DNA from: Campylobacter_A concisus_Y
GTDB lineage: Bacteria > Campylobacterota > Campylobacteria > Campylobacterales > Campylobacteraceae
DNA: 64,000 nucleotides
Direction: 5' to 3'
Assembly (NCBI RefSeq): GCF_902460415.1
Contig: NZ_CABPTY010000001.1
Span: forward strand, 242,655 to 306,654
Shown here: positions 42,723-51,791 of the stretch, one piece after another
How the letters are laid out: every line of letters begins with the position of its first letter
Position numbering within the stretch: the stretch's first letter is position 1
Made by a program: the position numbers and the translations under genes
The notes under the pieces: generated by a model
Databases searched by the model: none
The model's input: only the letters and a program-made list of their open reading frames with translations
Told to the model about the DNA's origin: nothing

Positions 42723-44062
42723 TGGCAAAAGAACAGTTTTCTAAAATAGGTTATGTTTTAGCAGTTGCAGGATCAGCGGTTGGACTTGGAAATGCATGGA
42801 AATTTCCATATATGGTCGGTGAAAATGGTGGATCGGCATTTGTTATTTTATATCTTTTGATAACGTTTTTAGTTGGCATACCTATCTTTATGGCAGAGCT
42901 AAGTATTGGCAAACTTAGTGAGAGCGATAGTGTAAATGCCTTTAGAAAGTTAGCGAATAAAAATAAAAATTTATGGCAACTAGTTGGAATTTTAGCTATG
43001 GTAACCGCAGCTATAATCTCATCTTATTATATTGTTATCATCGGCTGGGTCTTTAAGTATTTCACACTATCTTTTACCGGTCTTCCAAACGATATAGAAA
43101 GTTCAAAAGTAATATTTAACGAGCTTCTTACACATGGTCTTGGCGAGCAGACACTTTATTTTGTTATAGCATTTGTAGCTTGCTTTTTTATCCTTTCAAA
43201 AGGAGTGAAAAGTGGCATTGAAAAGCTAAATGTTTGGATGATGCCAAGCCTATTTATCATGGTTTTAATCATGCTTATCTTTTCTATGACGATGAATGGC
43301 TTTACAAAATCGGCTGAGTTTTTACTTGTTCCTGATTTTAGTAAAATTTCATTTAACTCGCTCTTGCTTGCTCTTGGGCTTGCTTTTTGGACACTATCTC
43401 TTGGTATGGCAGCGATCATTACATATTCAGCTAGCTTAAGCGATGATACAAATTTAGCTACTTCTACGCTAAGTATCGTTTTTATAAACATCGTCCTAGC
43501 CATTATGATGGGTCTTGTTATCTTTACATTTATATTTGAATTTGGTGCCGAGCCGTCTCAAGGACCAGGACTTGTCTTTATCTCGCTTCCAACGCTCTTT
43601 GCTAAGCTTGGCGTGATAGGTCAAATTTTAGCTGTAGCATTTTTTGCTGCGCTTATCTTTGCTGGCATTACTTCAGCCATCTCTATCGTAGAGCCGTTTG
43701 TATTTTTCTTGATCAGAGAGTATGGCATTAGCAGGATAAAAGCTCTTAGTATAGTTGGAGCTGGTGTTTTTGTTTTAGGATTTTTATGTCTTTTATCAAA
43801 TATAGAAAATGTTGGCGACAAATTTATGCTCTTTGGTAAAAATTTCTTTGATTTTCTTGACTTTACCGCTTCAAATGTTCTGCTTCCAATTAGTGGTATT
43901 GGTGGAGCGATATTTGTTGGATATTTTATGAAAAGAGAGGCACTTTATGTGCTATTTAGTCCATATATGAGCGACTTTGTATTTAGTGCATGGTATTTTT
44001 TATTAAGATATGTGGCGCCAGTTTGCGTCTTTATCATCATGATAAATAAATTGTTTTTTTAA
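42722..44062 (+). CDS. NSS family transporter, copy 3
   Basis: 446 aa from the ATG that overlaps the copy 2 stop; a longer frame upstream runs inside copy 2 and lacks the family start. MAKEQFSKIGYVLAVAGSAV leads into GLGNAWKFPYMVGENGG. VKSGIEKLNVWMMP is closer to copy 1 than to copy 2. About 11-12 membrane helices. The dctQ-like gene follows 9 nt later, so transcription probably continues into the TRAP genes. Confidence 0.93.
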   Translation: MAKEQFSKIGYVLAVAGSAVGLGNAWKFPYMVGENGGSAFVILYLLITFLVGIPIFMAELSIGKLSESDSVNAFRKLANKNKNLWQLVGILAMVTAAIISSYYIVIIGWVFKYFTLSFTGLPNDIESSKVIFNELLTHGLGEQTLYFVIAFVACFFILSKGVKSGIEKLNVWMMPSLFIMVLIMLIFSMTMNGFTKSAEFLLVPDFSKISFNSLLLALGLAFWTLSLGMAAIITYSASLSDDTNLATSTLSIVFINIVLAIMMGLVIFTFIFEFGAEPSQGPGLVFISLPTLFAKLGVIGQILAVAFFAALIFAGITSAISIVEPFVFFLIREYGISRIKALSIVGAGVFVLGFLCLLSNIENVGDKFMLFGKNFFDFLDFTASNVLLPISGIGGAIFVGYFMKREALYVLFSPYMSDFVFSAWYFLLRYVAPVCVFIIMINKLFF

Positions 44063-44071
44063 GGGTTGGTT

Positions 44072-44581
44072 ATGCAAAAAGTTGAGAAATTTTTTGATAA
44101 GGTCGGCGACATAGTCGGCTATATTTGCATGTTTATTATGGCTTTGATGATAATAGACGTCTTTTTTAACGTTGTGGCAAGATATTTTTTCTCTTATGGA
44201 AACGTTGCATTTCAGGAGCTTGAGTGGCATTTTTTTGCTGTAATATTTTTGCTTGGCATGAGCTATGCATTAAAAGAAGATGCACACGTTAGAGTTGATA
44301 TCTTTTATGCTAAGTTTTCACCAAAAAACAAAGCTCTTGTAAATATGATAGGAACTGTTATTTTTGTAATCCCATTTGCACTTCTGGTTTCAAATTTATC
44401 ATTTGAATTTGTGAGTGATGCTTATACTTCAGCTGAAGCTAGTGCAGATCCAGGCGGTCTTACTCACAGATGGATCATAAAAGCACTTATTCCTTTTTCT
44501 TTTTATCTACTTGTATTTTTTGCGATTGGCTTTTTTATAAGAAATTTTAATCTTTACAAAAAAGCTAAAAAGGGGGAATAA
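44072..44581 (+). CDS. dctQ: TRAP transporter small permease (DctQ type)
   Basis: 169 aa from the ATG at 44072, which has AAGGG 6 nt upstream; a TTG at 44066 sits too near that site. Four membrane helices (about 18-40, 50-68, 90-110, 135-155). VARYFFSYGNVAFQELEWH and EDAHVRVDIFY are the DctQ family signatures. It pairs with the large permease next to it. No DctP-type binding protein gene is nearby. Confidence 0.92.
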   Translation: MQKVEKFFDKVGDIVGYICMFIMALMIIDVFFNVVARYFFSYGNVAFQELEWHFFAVIFLLGMSYALKEDAHVRVDIFYAKFSPKNKALVNMIGTVIFVIPFALLVSNLSFEFVSDAYTSAEASADPGGLTHRWIIKALIPFSFYLLVFFAIGFFIRNFNLYKKAKKGE

Positions 44582-45969
44582 TGGCTGGCTTGATAATGTT
44601 TATAGCTGCACTTTTGATGCTAGGCATTGGCTTTCCGGTAGCCTTTACCTTTGGTGCGGTTTCGATGATATTTGGCATGATTGGTAGTATTGTTGAGAGC
44701 ATTGGAGACGGAGATGGTCTGCTTGGAAGTATCGAAGTTTTCAAAGATATGTTTAACTTCATGCCTTATAGAATTTTCTCTATCATGGAGAGTAGAATTT
44801 TTATAGCAGTTCCACTTTTTGTATTTATGGGCGTTGTGCTTCAAAAGTCAAAACTAGCCGAGAGGCTACTTGAGAGCATGGGTATGCTTTTTGGAGAAAT
44901 TCGCGGAGGTATTGCTATTAGCACTATCTTGGTTGGAGCACTTCTTGCAGCTTCAACTGGTGTTGTTGGTGCAAGTGTCGTTGCAATGGGCGTTATAAGC
45001 TTGCCTGTTATGTTAAAGTATAAATACGACCAAGCGCTAGGTTGTGGTACTATATGTGCTGCTGGTACGCTTGGACAGATCATTCCACCTTCTATCGTGT
45101 TGATTATTTTGGGTGATATATTTTCAGTGCCAGTTGGTGAGCTTTTTCATCAAGCCATCATCCCAGGACTCACACTAGTAGCAGTTTATATCATTTATAT
45201 TTTGATTGTTGCTTATTTGAAACCAGATACTGCACCGGTAGTAAAAGATGAGAGCGGTGTTAGTAAATTTAAGCAGATCATGAGAGCACTAATCGCTATC
45301 TTTCCACCGCTTTTACTGGTTATTTGCGTATTGGGTTCTATATTTGCAGGTATCGCTACACCAACTGAAAGTTCAGCTTTTGGCTGCGTTGGAGCCATTA
45401 TTTTAGCTATTTTTTATAGGACATTTTCATTTTCTATGATAAAAGAGGCATTGGCAGAAAGCGTAAAAACCACAGCTCTAGTCTTTGCCATACTTGTTGG
45501 TGCGACAGCCTTTTCTATGGTATTTAGTTATACTGGTGGAGATGAGATTGTTGAAAAATTTATGACAAATTTACCAGGTGAGAAGTGGGGCTTTATCATT
45601 TTTAGTATGGTTGTAATCTTTGTGCTTGGCTTTTTTATCGATTTTGTTGAAATTTCATACATTGTACTTCCTATCTTGGTGCCAATAGCTGCAAAGCTTG
45701 GTATAAATCCAATTTATCTAGCAATCTTAGTTGCGATGAATTTGCAAACTTCATTCCTAACGCCGCCATTTGGATTTAGCTTATTTTTCCTAAGATCAGT
45801 CGCACCAGCTGAGATAAAAACGACTGCTATTTATAAAGGCGTTGTGCCTTATATCATCATTCAAATGGCAGTTTTAATCTTTTTCTGCGTATTTTTAATG
45901 GAGATAAAGCCGATGCTAGATGCGAGCCACGGCGGATTATTTAACTTCTTACTCTCGCTTTTTAAATGA
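44581..45969 (+). CDS. dctM: TRAP transporter large permease (DctM type)
   Basis: 462 aa, about 12 membrane helices. PLFVFMGVVLQKSKLAERLL near 79, GASVVAMGVISLP and GTLGQIIPPSIVLIILGD near 160 are DctM signatures, as is the LTPPFGFSLFF segment near 396. It moves a carboxylate with Na+ or H+ when loaded by a periplasmic binding protein. It starts inside the dctQ stop (TAATG). Two terminator-like hairpins follow. Substrate unknown; a C4-dicarboxylate or a related acid is likely. Confidence 0.93.
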   Translation: MAGLIMFIAALLMLGIGFPVAFTFGAVSMIFGMIGSIVESIGDGDGLLGSIEVFKDMFNFMPYRIFSIMESRIFIAVPLFVFMGVVLQKSKLAERLLESMGMLFGEIRGGIAISTILVGALLAASTGVVGASVVAMGVISLPVMLKYKYDQALGCGTICAAGTLGQIIPPSIVLIILGDIFSVPVGELFHQAIIPGLTLVAVYIIYILIVAYLKPDTAPVVKDESGVSKFKQIMRALIAIFPPLLLVICVLGSIFAGIATPTESSAFGCVGAIILAIFYRTFSFSMIKEALAESVKTTALVFAILVGATAFSMVFSYTGGDEIVEKFMTNLPGEKWGFIIFSMVVIFVLGFFIDFVEISYIVLPILVPIAAKLGINPIYLAILVAMNLQTSFLTPPFGFSLFFLRSVAPAEIKTTAIYKGVVPYIIIQMAVLIFFCVFLMEIKPMLDASHGGLFNFLLSLFK

Positions 45970-45977
45970 TATAAAAG

Positions 45978-46001
45978 TTTTTGGTTGTAAAATACCAAAA
46001 A
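45978..46001 (+). terminator. First hairpin after dctM
   Basis: TTTTTGGT pairs with ACCAAAAA around an 8-nt loop, 9 nt past the dctM stop. AT-rich and weak alone, it sits just before a stronger hairpin. Confidence 0.45.
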
Positions 46002-46006
46002 CAAGC

Positions 46007-46049
46007 AAAATGGCTAATTTGAGTTTCTGCCCAACTTAGCCATTTTTTA
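46007..46049 (+). terminator. Intrinsic terminator between dctM and pycB
   Basis: AAAATGGCTAA and TTAGCCATTTT form a perfect 11-bp stem followed by a T-run. It separates the transporter run from pycB. Confidence 0.75.
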
Positions 46050-46091
46050 TGACCGCTTTTTAGTAAATTTATAAATTTAATGAGGTGAAAT

Positions 46092-47894
46092 ATGGCAAAG
46101 AAATTTATCGATGTTATGGATACGACCTTTAGAGATGGCTTTCAGTCAGTTTATGGCGCTAGAGTGCTTATGAACGACTTTTTGCCCGCGCTTGAAGCAG
46201 CCAAAGAGGCTGGCATAGAGCATTTTGAATTTGGTGGCGGAGCGAGATTTCAAAGCCTTTATTTTTACCTAAATGAAGATGCTTTTGCGATGATGGATAA
46301 ATTTAGAAGCATCGTAGGACCAAAAGCAAACCTTCAAACCCTAAGCAGGGGCGTAAACACCGTCACACTTGATACTGGCAGTCGTGAGCTAATCGACCTT
46401 CACGCAAAGCTTTTCAAAAAACATGGAACCACCACCATTAGAAATTTTGACGCACTAAATGACGTTGAAAATTTAAAATATTCAGGCGAGAGGATCGCTC
46501 ATCACGGACTAAAACACGAAGTCGTAGTTACGATGATGGATCTGCCTAGTGGCTGTGTGGGAGCTCATGACGTTAAATTTTATGAGAAAATTTTAAGAGA
46601 AATTTTAGATGCAAACATCCCTTATCACAGCGTTTGCTTTAAAGATGCAAGTGGCACAAGTAGCCCACAAAAGGTCTATGAGACTATAAAAATGGCTAGA
46701 AAGCTGCTGCCAGAAAAAACTCACATCAGACTTCACACACATGAAACAGCAGGCGTAAGTGTGGCTTGCTATCTTGCAGCGCTTGAAGCCGGCGTTGATG
46801 GCATAGATCTAGCCGCAAGCCCAGTAAGTGGCGGTACAAGCCAGCCAGATATCTTAACTATGCTTCACGCAGTAAAAGGCAAAAACTATGATCTTGGCGG
46901 ACTTGACGTGGAGAAAATTTTAAAATATGAAAGCGTTTTGAATGATTGCTTAAAAGAGTATTTCTTGCCACCTGAAGCTGTGCAAGTAAGCCCACTCATA
47001 CCATTTTCACCGATGCCTGGTGGCGCGCTCACTGCAAATACTCAGATGATGAGAGATAACAACATCTTAGATAAATTCCCAGAGGTCATCCTTGCTATGC
47101 GCGAAGTGGTGCAAAAGGGCGGATACGGCACTTCAGTAACCCCTGTTAGCCAGTTTTACTTCCAACAAGCATTTAACAACGTGATGTTTGGCAAGTGGAA
47201 AAAGATCGCTGAGGGATACGGCAAAATGGTGCTTGGCTACTTTGGCAAGACCCCAGTTACGCCTGATAAAGAGATCATCAAGCTTGCTAGCGAGCAGCTA
47301 GGCTTAAAACCAACTACAAAACACGCAGTTGATATAGCTGATAAAGATGAGAGCAAGTCACTTGCACACGTGAAAGAAATTTTAAAACAAAATAAGATCA
47401 AAGTCACCGAAGAAAACGTCTTTATAGCAGCAGCTTGTAAAGAAAAGGGTATTGCGTTCTTAAAAGGCGAAGCCAAAGTAAATGTAAGAAAAATCGATCC
47501 AAACGCTAAGGCAAATGAATGCAGGCAAACTCAAAGCGGCAGATATAGTGTCGTTGTAAATGGTAGCCGCTACAATGTCGAAGTAAGCGAGGGCTTTAAC
47601 GATAGCATCCAAGTAAAATCAATCACCGAAGTTGAAGGCAAGAGCGTAAAAAGTGCCAAAAATGCAACAGCAGGTGCAACTGAAAATGACATCGTTGCAA
47701 GCTTGCCTGGTGCTGTGCATAAAATTTTAGTAAGCGCAGGAGACCATGTCAAAAAAGGGCAAGCTGTAGTCGTGCTTGAAGCAATGAAGATGGAGATAGA
47801 GGTCAAAGCCCCAAAAGATGGTGTGATAGGCTCTATTGAAGTTAGCAAAGGTCAAAGCGTCGCGAACAATCAAGTGGTGGCTAAATTTAAATAA
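46092..47894 (+). CDS. pycB: Pyruvate carboxylase subunit B (biotin carboxyl-carrier/carboxyltransferase)
   Basis: 600 aa. The carboxyltransferase barrel starts FIDVMDTTFRDGFQSVYG with the metal-binding Asp, and RLHTHETAGV near 213 holds the metal His pair. A C-terminal biotinyl domain has EAMKMEIEV with the biotinylated Lys 566. It is homologous to oxaloacetate decarboxylase alpha, but without beta/gamma subunit genes and next to pckA the anaplerotic two-subunit pyruvate carboxylase is more likely. PycA is not in the window. RBS GAGGTG. Confidence 0.92.
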   Translation: MAKKFIDVMDTTFRDGFQSVYGARVLMNDFLPALEAAKEAGIEHFEFGGGARFQSLYFYLNEDAFAMMDKFRSIVGPKANLQTLSRGVNTVTLDTGSRELIDLHAKLFKKHGTTTIRNFDALNDVENLKYSGERIAHHGLKHEVVVTMMDLPSGCVGAHDVKFYEKILREILDANIPYHSVCFKDASGTSSPQKVYETIKMARKLLPEKTHIRLHTHETAGVSVACYLAALEAGVDGIDLAASPVSGGTSQPDILTMLHAVKGKNYDLGGLDVEKILKYESVLNDCLKEYFLPPEAVQVSPLIPFSPMPGGALTANTQMMRDNNILDKFPEVILAMREVVQKGGYGTSVTPVSQFYFQQAFNNVMFGKWKKIAEGYGKMVLGYFGKTPVTPDKEIIKLASEQLGLKPTTKHAVDIADKDESKSLAHVKEILKQNKIKVTEENVFIAAACKEKGIAFLKGEAKVNVRKIDPNAKANECRQTQSGRYSVVVNGSRYNVEVSEGFNDSIQVKSITEVEGKSVKSAKNATAGATENDIVASLPGAVHKILVSAGDHVKKGQAVVVLEAMKMEIEVKAPKDGVIGSIEVSKGQSVANNQVVAKFK

Positions 47895-47998
47895 ATTTGC
47901 CACTTTTAAAAAGATAGTGTTAAGCGAAATTTGATTAACATTTTGATGACTTTTAGGTCAGAATTTATAAAGAAATGAAAATTTTAAAAGGAAATAAC

Positions 47999-49576
47999 AT
48001 GATAAATAAACTAGACGAACTAGGTCTAAAAGAGATCAAAAAGATAAATCACAATCTAAGCTACGACGAGCTTTTTGAGCTTGAAAAGGCAAACAACGAG
48101 GGTAGGGTTTCAAGCAACGGCACATTTATGGTTGATACGGGAATTTTTACTGGAAGAAGCCCAAAAGATAAGTACTTTGTCAAGCAAGATCCAAGCCAAA
48201 AATATATCGCTTGGGGCAAGATAAATCAGCCTATCACAAAAGAGCTTTTTGATAAGCTTCTTAAAAAAGCAAAAGAGCAGCTAAGCGGTAAAGAAATTTT
48301 TATCCAAGATGCATTTTGTGGAGCTAGCAAAAAGAGCCAAAAATCAGTCCGTTTTGTCACTGAAGTAGCGTGGCAAGCACACTTTGTAAAAAATATGTTC
48401 ATCCGTCCAAGCAAGGAAGAGCTAGCTAAATTTGAGCCTGATTTTGTAGTATATAACGCTTGTAAAACAAAAAATGAAGAATATAAGGCTGATGGGCTAC
48501 ATTCAGATGTCTTTGTTATCTTCAACGTCGAGGAAAATGTCGCAGTGATCGGCGGTACGTGGTACGGTGGTGAGATGAAAAAGGGTATTTTTTCTATGAT
48601 GAACTACTGGTTGCCACTTGAAGGTAAACTAAGTATGCACTGCTCTGCAAACGTAGGCGAAAAAGGCGATACAGCGCTATTTTTTGGCCTATCAGGTACT
48701 GGCAAAACGACACTTTCAACTGATCCAAAACGCAAACTAATAGGCGATGACGAGCACGGCTGGGATGATGATGGCGTGTTTAACTTTGAGGGTGGATGCT
48801 ATGCAAAATGTATCAATCTTGATCCAAGCAGTGAGCCAGAAATTTACGCAGCGATCAGGCGTGATGCGCTACTTGAAAATGTCGTGGCTGACGAAAATGG
48901 CGTGGTTGATTATAAAGATGGCTCAAAAACTGAAAACACACGCGTGAGCTATCCGATCTATCACATCGACAACTACGAACCAAGTTCAAGCGCTGGCCAT
49001 CCAAAAAATATCATCTTTTTAAGTGCTGACGCTTTTGGCGTGCTTCCTCCAGTTGCAAAACTCACAAAAGAGCAGGCTATGTATTATTTCTTAAGTGGCT
49101 ACACAGCAAAAGTTGCTGGCACAGAGCGCGGTATAACTGAGCCAGTCGCTACTTTTAGTGCTTGCTTTGGCGAGCCATTTATGCCACTTCACCCAACCGT
49201 CTATGCAAAACTACTAGGTGAGAAGATCGATAAACACGGCGTTAATGTCTATCTTGTAAATACAGGCTGGAGTGGCGGTGCTTACGGCGTTGGCAAGCGT
49301 ATGAGTATAAAAGCAACTCGTGCTTGCATAAATGCGATCCTTGATGGTAGCATCACAAAATGCGAATTTGAAAATTTTGATAAATTTAACTTCGCTATTC
49401 CAAAAGAGCTTGATGGTGTCGAGACAAAACTGCTAAATCCTATAAACACATGGGCAAATTCAGATGAGTATAACGCTTCACGCGATAAGCTTGCTAAAAT
49501 GTTTGTCGAAAATTTCAAACGCTACGAAGATGTAAAAGAGGGCGTCGAGTACGCCAAAGCTGGTCCAAAAGCTTAA
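47999..49576 (+). CDS. pckA: Phosphoenolpyruvate carboxykinase (ATP)
   Basis: 525 aa from the ATG at 47999, which has AAAAGGAAA upstream; an in-frame ATG 24 nt earlier lacks a ribosome site. It converts oxaloacetate to PEP for gluconeogenesis. FTGRSPKDKYFV near 45, FFGLSGTGKTTLS near 228 (kinase-1a loop) and IGDDEHGWDDDG near 250 (metal-binding Asp) are all intact. With pycB and the dicarboxylate transporters it fits growth on organic and amino acids rather than sugars. Confidence 0.97.
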   Translation: MINKLDELGLKEIKKINHNLSYDELFELEKANNEGRVSSNGTFMVDTGIFTGRSPKDKYFVKQDPSQKYIAWGKINQPITKELFDKLLKKAKEQLSGKEIFIQDAFCGASKKSQKSVRFVTEVAWQAHFVKNMFIRPSKEELAKFEPDFVVYNACKTKNEEYKADGLHSDVFVIFNVEENVAVIGGTWYGGEMKKGIFSMMNYWLPLEGKLSMHCSANVGEKGDTALFFGLSGTGKTTLSTDPKRKLIGDDEHGWDDDGVFNFEGGCYAKCINLDPSSEPEIYAAIRRDALLENVVADENGVVDYKDGSKTENTRVSYPIYHIDNYEPSSSAGHPKNIIFLSADAFGVLPPVAKLTKEQAMYYFLSGYTAKVAGTERGITEPVATFSACFGEPFMPLHPTVYAKLLGEKIDKHGVNVYLVNTGWSGGAYGVGKRMSIKATRACINAILDGSITKCEFENFDKFNFAIPKELDGVETKLLNPINTWANSDEYNASRDKLAKMFVENFKRYEDVKEGVEYAKAGPKA

Positions 49577-49583
49577 TTTGTAT

Positions 49584-49617
49584 AGCCTTGCAAAGCTTCT
49601 TGCAAGGCTAGTCTTTT
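49584..49617 (+). terminator. Intrinsic terminator after pckA
   Basis: AGCCTTGCA and TGCAAGGCT form a perfect 9-bp stem with an 8-nt loop, followed by a short T-run, 8 nt past the pckA stop. Confidence 0.8.
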
Positions 49618-49872
49618 TGGTTAATATTTTTGATATTAAAGTATCTTTCTTTTAAATTCCAAGCTCAAGTATTACATTTGTAAATTTATTCTAGTAAGTA
49701 GCAAAATATTAGGTATTGCCAAATATATGAGTTGCTAATAAAATTTTCCTATTACACTTAGTCTCTAGTTTTTCTTTCTGTGCTTGAACCAGTTATCAAA
49801 TATCATTTATTGTGCTGCTGTTTTTAAAAATTTTTATAGGTTTGAGGAGGAGATAGATCGCATAAATTTAGA

Positions 49873-49903
49873 ATAAAAAAAATAAGGGCAAAGTTGCCCT
49901 TAT
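49873..49903 (-). terminator. Intrinsic terminator after dctA
   Basis: On the minus strand ATAAGGGCAA and TTGCCCTTAT form a 10-bp stem followed by eight Ts. It lies 16 nt past the dctA stop. Confidence 0.85.
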
Positions 49904-49918
49904 AGTTATAAAGTTATA

Positions 49919-51274
49919 TTATGAGTGAAAGTGAAATTCCTCTGGATGATCTAGTGCGTATCTAAATTTATCCATATCGACTTTTTTATCCCAGATAGAA
50001 ACTATCATGCAACCAACAGCGTTACCGCAGAGATTACCAACTGCACGCATCTCTGACATAAATTTATCGACGCCAAGTAGCACAGCTACGGTGACTACTG
50101 GTATGCCAGTGCTAGGAAGTGCGCTTAGTGTTCCAGCAAGGACGACAAAGCCTGATCCTGTCACGCCAACAGCGCCTTTACTTGTGATCATTAGTACGAT
50201 TAGTATGCTTATTAGATGCTCAAAGCTTAGTGGGATGTTAAATGCTTGAGCTAGGAAAATAACACTTAGACTTAGATAGATGTTGGTGCAGTCGAGGTTA
50301 AATGAGTAGCCAGTTGGGATGATAAGTCCAACAGCGCCTCTATTTATACCAGCTGATTCTAGCTTTTGCATAAGCGGCGCAAGAGCTGTTTCGCTCGAGC
50401 TTGTTGCAAAGACTACCAATACCTCTTTTGAGATAAAGCGCATAAATTTAAAGACATTGATTTTTGCAAAATAGCAGATAACACCAAGCACGACAAATAT
50501 AAAAAAGCAGCTTGCAAGTGCCATAACAACCAAAAGCTCCATCATGCCAAGAAGCGTTCCGATACCAAATTTGCCGATCAGATAAGCCATAGCTGAAAAT
50601 GCAGCCACTGGGCTAAAGAGCATAAGCCAGCTAAGAAGTTTTAAGACATAGTGCTGAATAAATTCAAGTGGCTTTAGGCAAGCTTGTTTTTTATCATGAG
50701 CTAGCAGTGAAAGTACGATGGCAACGATAATAGCCATGAAAAGTACTTGAAGTGTGTTTGATTTTATAAATGGATCAAGTATATGTACGTAAGGGAAAAT
50801 ATCATCTACTGGCACAGCACCTCTTAAAAGATGAAGTGTATGTGCTACAAATCCGCTATTTGCGTCCATATTTGCAGCTTGAGATGTAAATTTAGCTACG
50901 CTTGAGGCATCAAGCTGAGTGTAGTCAAGATTCATGCCATGTCCTGGACGAAGTGTCTCGCCAAAGATGATACCAACAGCAAGCGCAAGTGTGCTAACTA
51001 TCTCAAAATAGATAAATGCCTTTAATCCAATAGATCCAAGATCTTTTAGGCTCTCAAGTCCAACGATGCCTGAAACGATCGTTAAAAAGATAATAGGGCC
51101 GATTAAAATTTTAAGTGCTTTTATAAAATAATCAATGCCTGGTTTGCTAGCTATACCAAGCTCAGGTGCGACCATGCCAACGATAACGCCACCAACAATA
51201 CCGATCACAACCCAAAAGGCAAGATTGGTAAATAATCTTACAGCAAGGCTTCCTTGCTTTTTAGTATTATTCAT
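49919..51274 (-). CDS. dctA: C4-dicarboxylate/glutamate:cation symporter (DAACS family, DctA-like)
   Basis: 451 aa, about eight membrane helices plus two hairpins. IGPIIFLTIVSGIVGLES near 54 and GVIPTGYSFNLD-type sequence near 318 are family marks; the substrate loop reads NLDCTNIYLS with Cys where E. coli DctA has Gly. It probably imports fumarate, succinate, malate or aspartate with protons or Na+. It has a normal start and a strong terminator, and ppiB lies upstream on the same strand 11 nt away. Confidence 0.85.
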   Translation of the reverse strand: MNNTKKQGSLAVRLFTNLAFWVVIGIVGGVIVGMVAPELGIASKPGIDYFIKALKILIGPIIFLTIVSGIVGLESLKDLGSIGLKAFIYFEIVSTLALAVGIIFGETLRPGHGMNLDYTQLDASSVAKFTSQAANMDANSGFVAHTLHLLRGAVPVDDIFPYVHILDPFIKSNTLQVLFMAIIVAIVLSLLAHDKKQACLKPLEFIQHYVLKLLSWLMLFSPVAAFSAMAYLIGKFGIGTLLGMMELLVVMALASCFFIFVVLGVICYFAKINVFKFMRFISKEVLVVFATSSSETALAPLMQKLESAGINRGAVGLIIPTGYSFNLDCTNIYLSLSVIFLAQAFNIPLSFEHLISILIVLMITSKGAVGVTGSGFVVLAGTLSALPSTGIPVVTVAVLLGVDKFMSEMRAVGNLCGNAVGCMIVSIWDKKVDMDKFRYALDHPEEFHFHS

Positions 51275-51285
51275 AAATTTCCCCT

Positions 51286-51780
51286 TTATAGGCTTTCTCT
51301 GATCTTAGTAGAGATGATCTTATCGCCTTGTCTTATAGCATCAAGCACCTTTAGGCTCTCATCATCAACGCATTTTCCAAAGACTGTATGCACGCCATCA
51401 AGATGAGGTTGCTTGCTATGACAGATGAAAAACTGCGATCCGCCAGTATCACGCCCCGCGTGAGCCATGCTTAGGCTACCGCGCTCGTGTTTTACCTTTT
51501 GGTTGTCGCATTCGCATTTTATTCTCCAGCCAGGACCGCCTGTACCTGTGCCATTTGGACAACCGCCTTGGATGACGAAACTTGGTATAACTCTATGAAA
51601 ATTTAGACCATTGTAAAAGCCAGTTTTTATTAGGTGAACAAAATTTGCAACAGCTTGTGGAGCTTCCTCGGCAAAAAGTTCAAGCTTTATCTCGCCTTTG
51701 TCTGTCTCTAAAACTGCAAATTTATCTTTTTTAAGCTCATCTAAATTTATGTCATAAACTTTTAATTCATCAAAACGCAT
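51286..51780 (-). CDS. ppiB: Cyclophilin-type peptidyl-prolyl isomerase
   Basis: 164 aa, cytoplasmic with no signal peptide. GEIKLELFAEEAPQAVANFV near 29, FHRVIPSFVIQGGCPNGTG near 60 (catalytic Arg) and GSLSMAHAGRDTGGSQFFI near 102 are the cyclophilin core; the Trp of the cyclosporin site is replaced by His (QPHLDGVHTVFG). It lies 11 nt after yebC, a pairing I also recall in C. jejuni. Confidence 0.96.
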   Translation of the reverse strand: MRFDELKVYDINLDELKKDKFAVLETDKGEIKLELFAEEAPQAVANFVHLIKTGFYNGLNFHRVIPSFVIQGGCPNGTGTGGPGWRIKCECDNQKVKHERGSLSMAHAGRDTGGSQFFICHSKQPHLDGVHTVFGKCVDDESLKVLDAIRQGDKIISTKIRESL

Positions 51781-51791
51781 GTATTTCCCTT

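Larger units (their letters stand above)
49577..49918. other. Gene-free gap between convergent pckA and dctA
   Basis: 342 nt, AT-rich, with a terminator at each end (49584-49617 plus, 49873-49903 minus). Between them I see no ORF above about 30 codons and no RNA gene. TTTGAGGAGGAGATAG near 49841 resembles a ribosome site but no reading frame follows. Confidence 0.6.

Noticed and set aside
46092..47894. Oxaloacetate decarboxylase alpha subunit (sodium pump)
   Set aside because: Homology fits, but no beta or gamma membrane subunit genes are present and pckA is adjacent, so pyruvate carboxylase subunit B is more likely.
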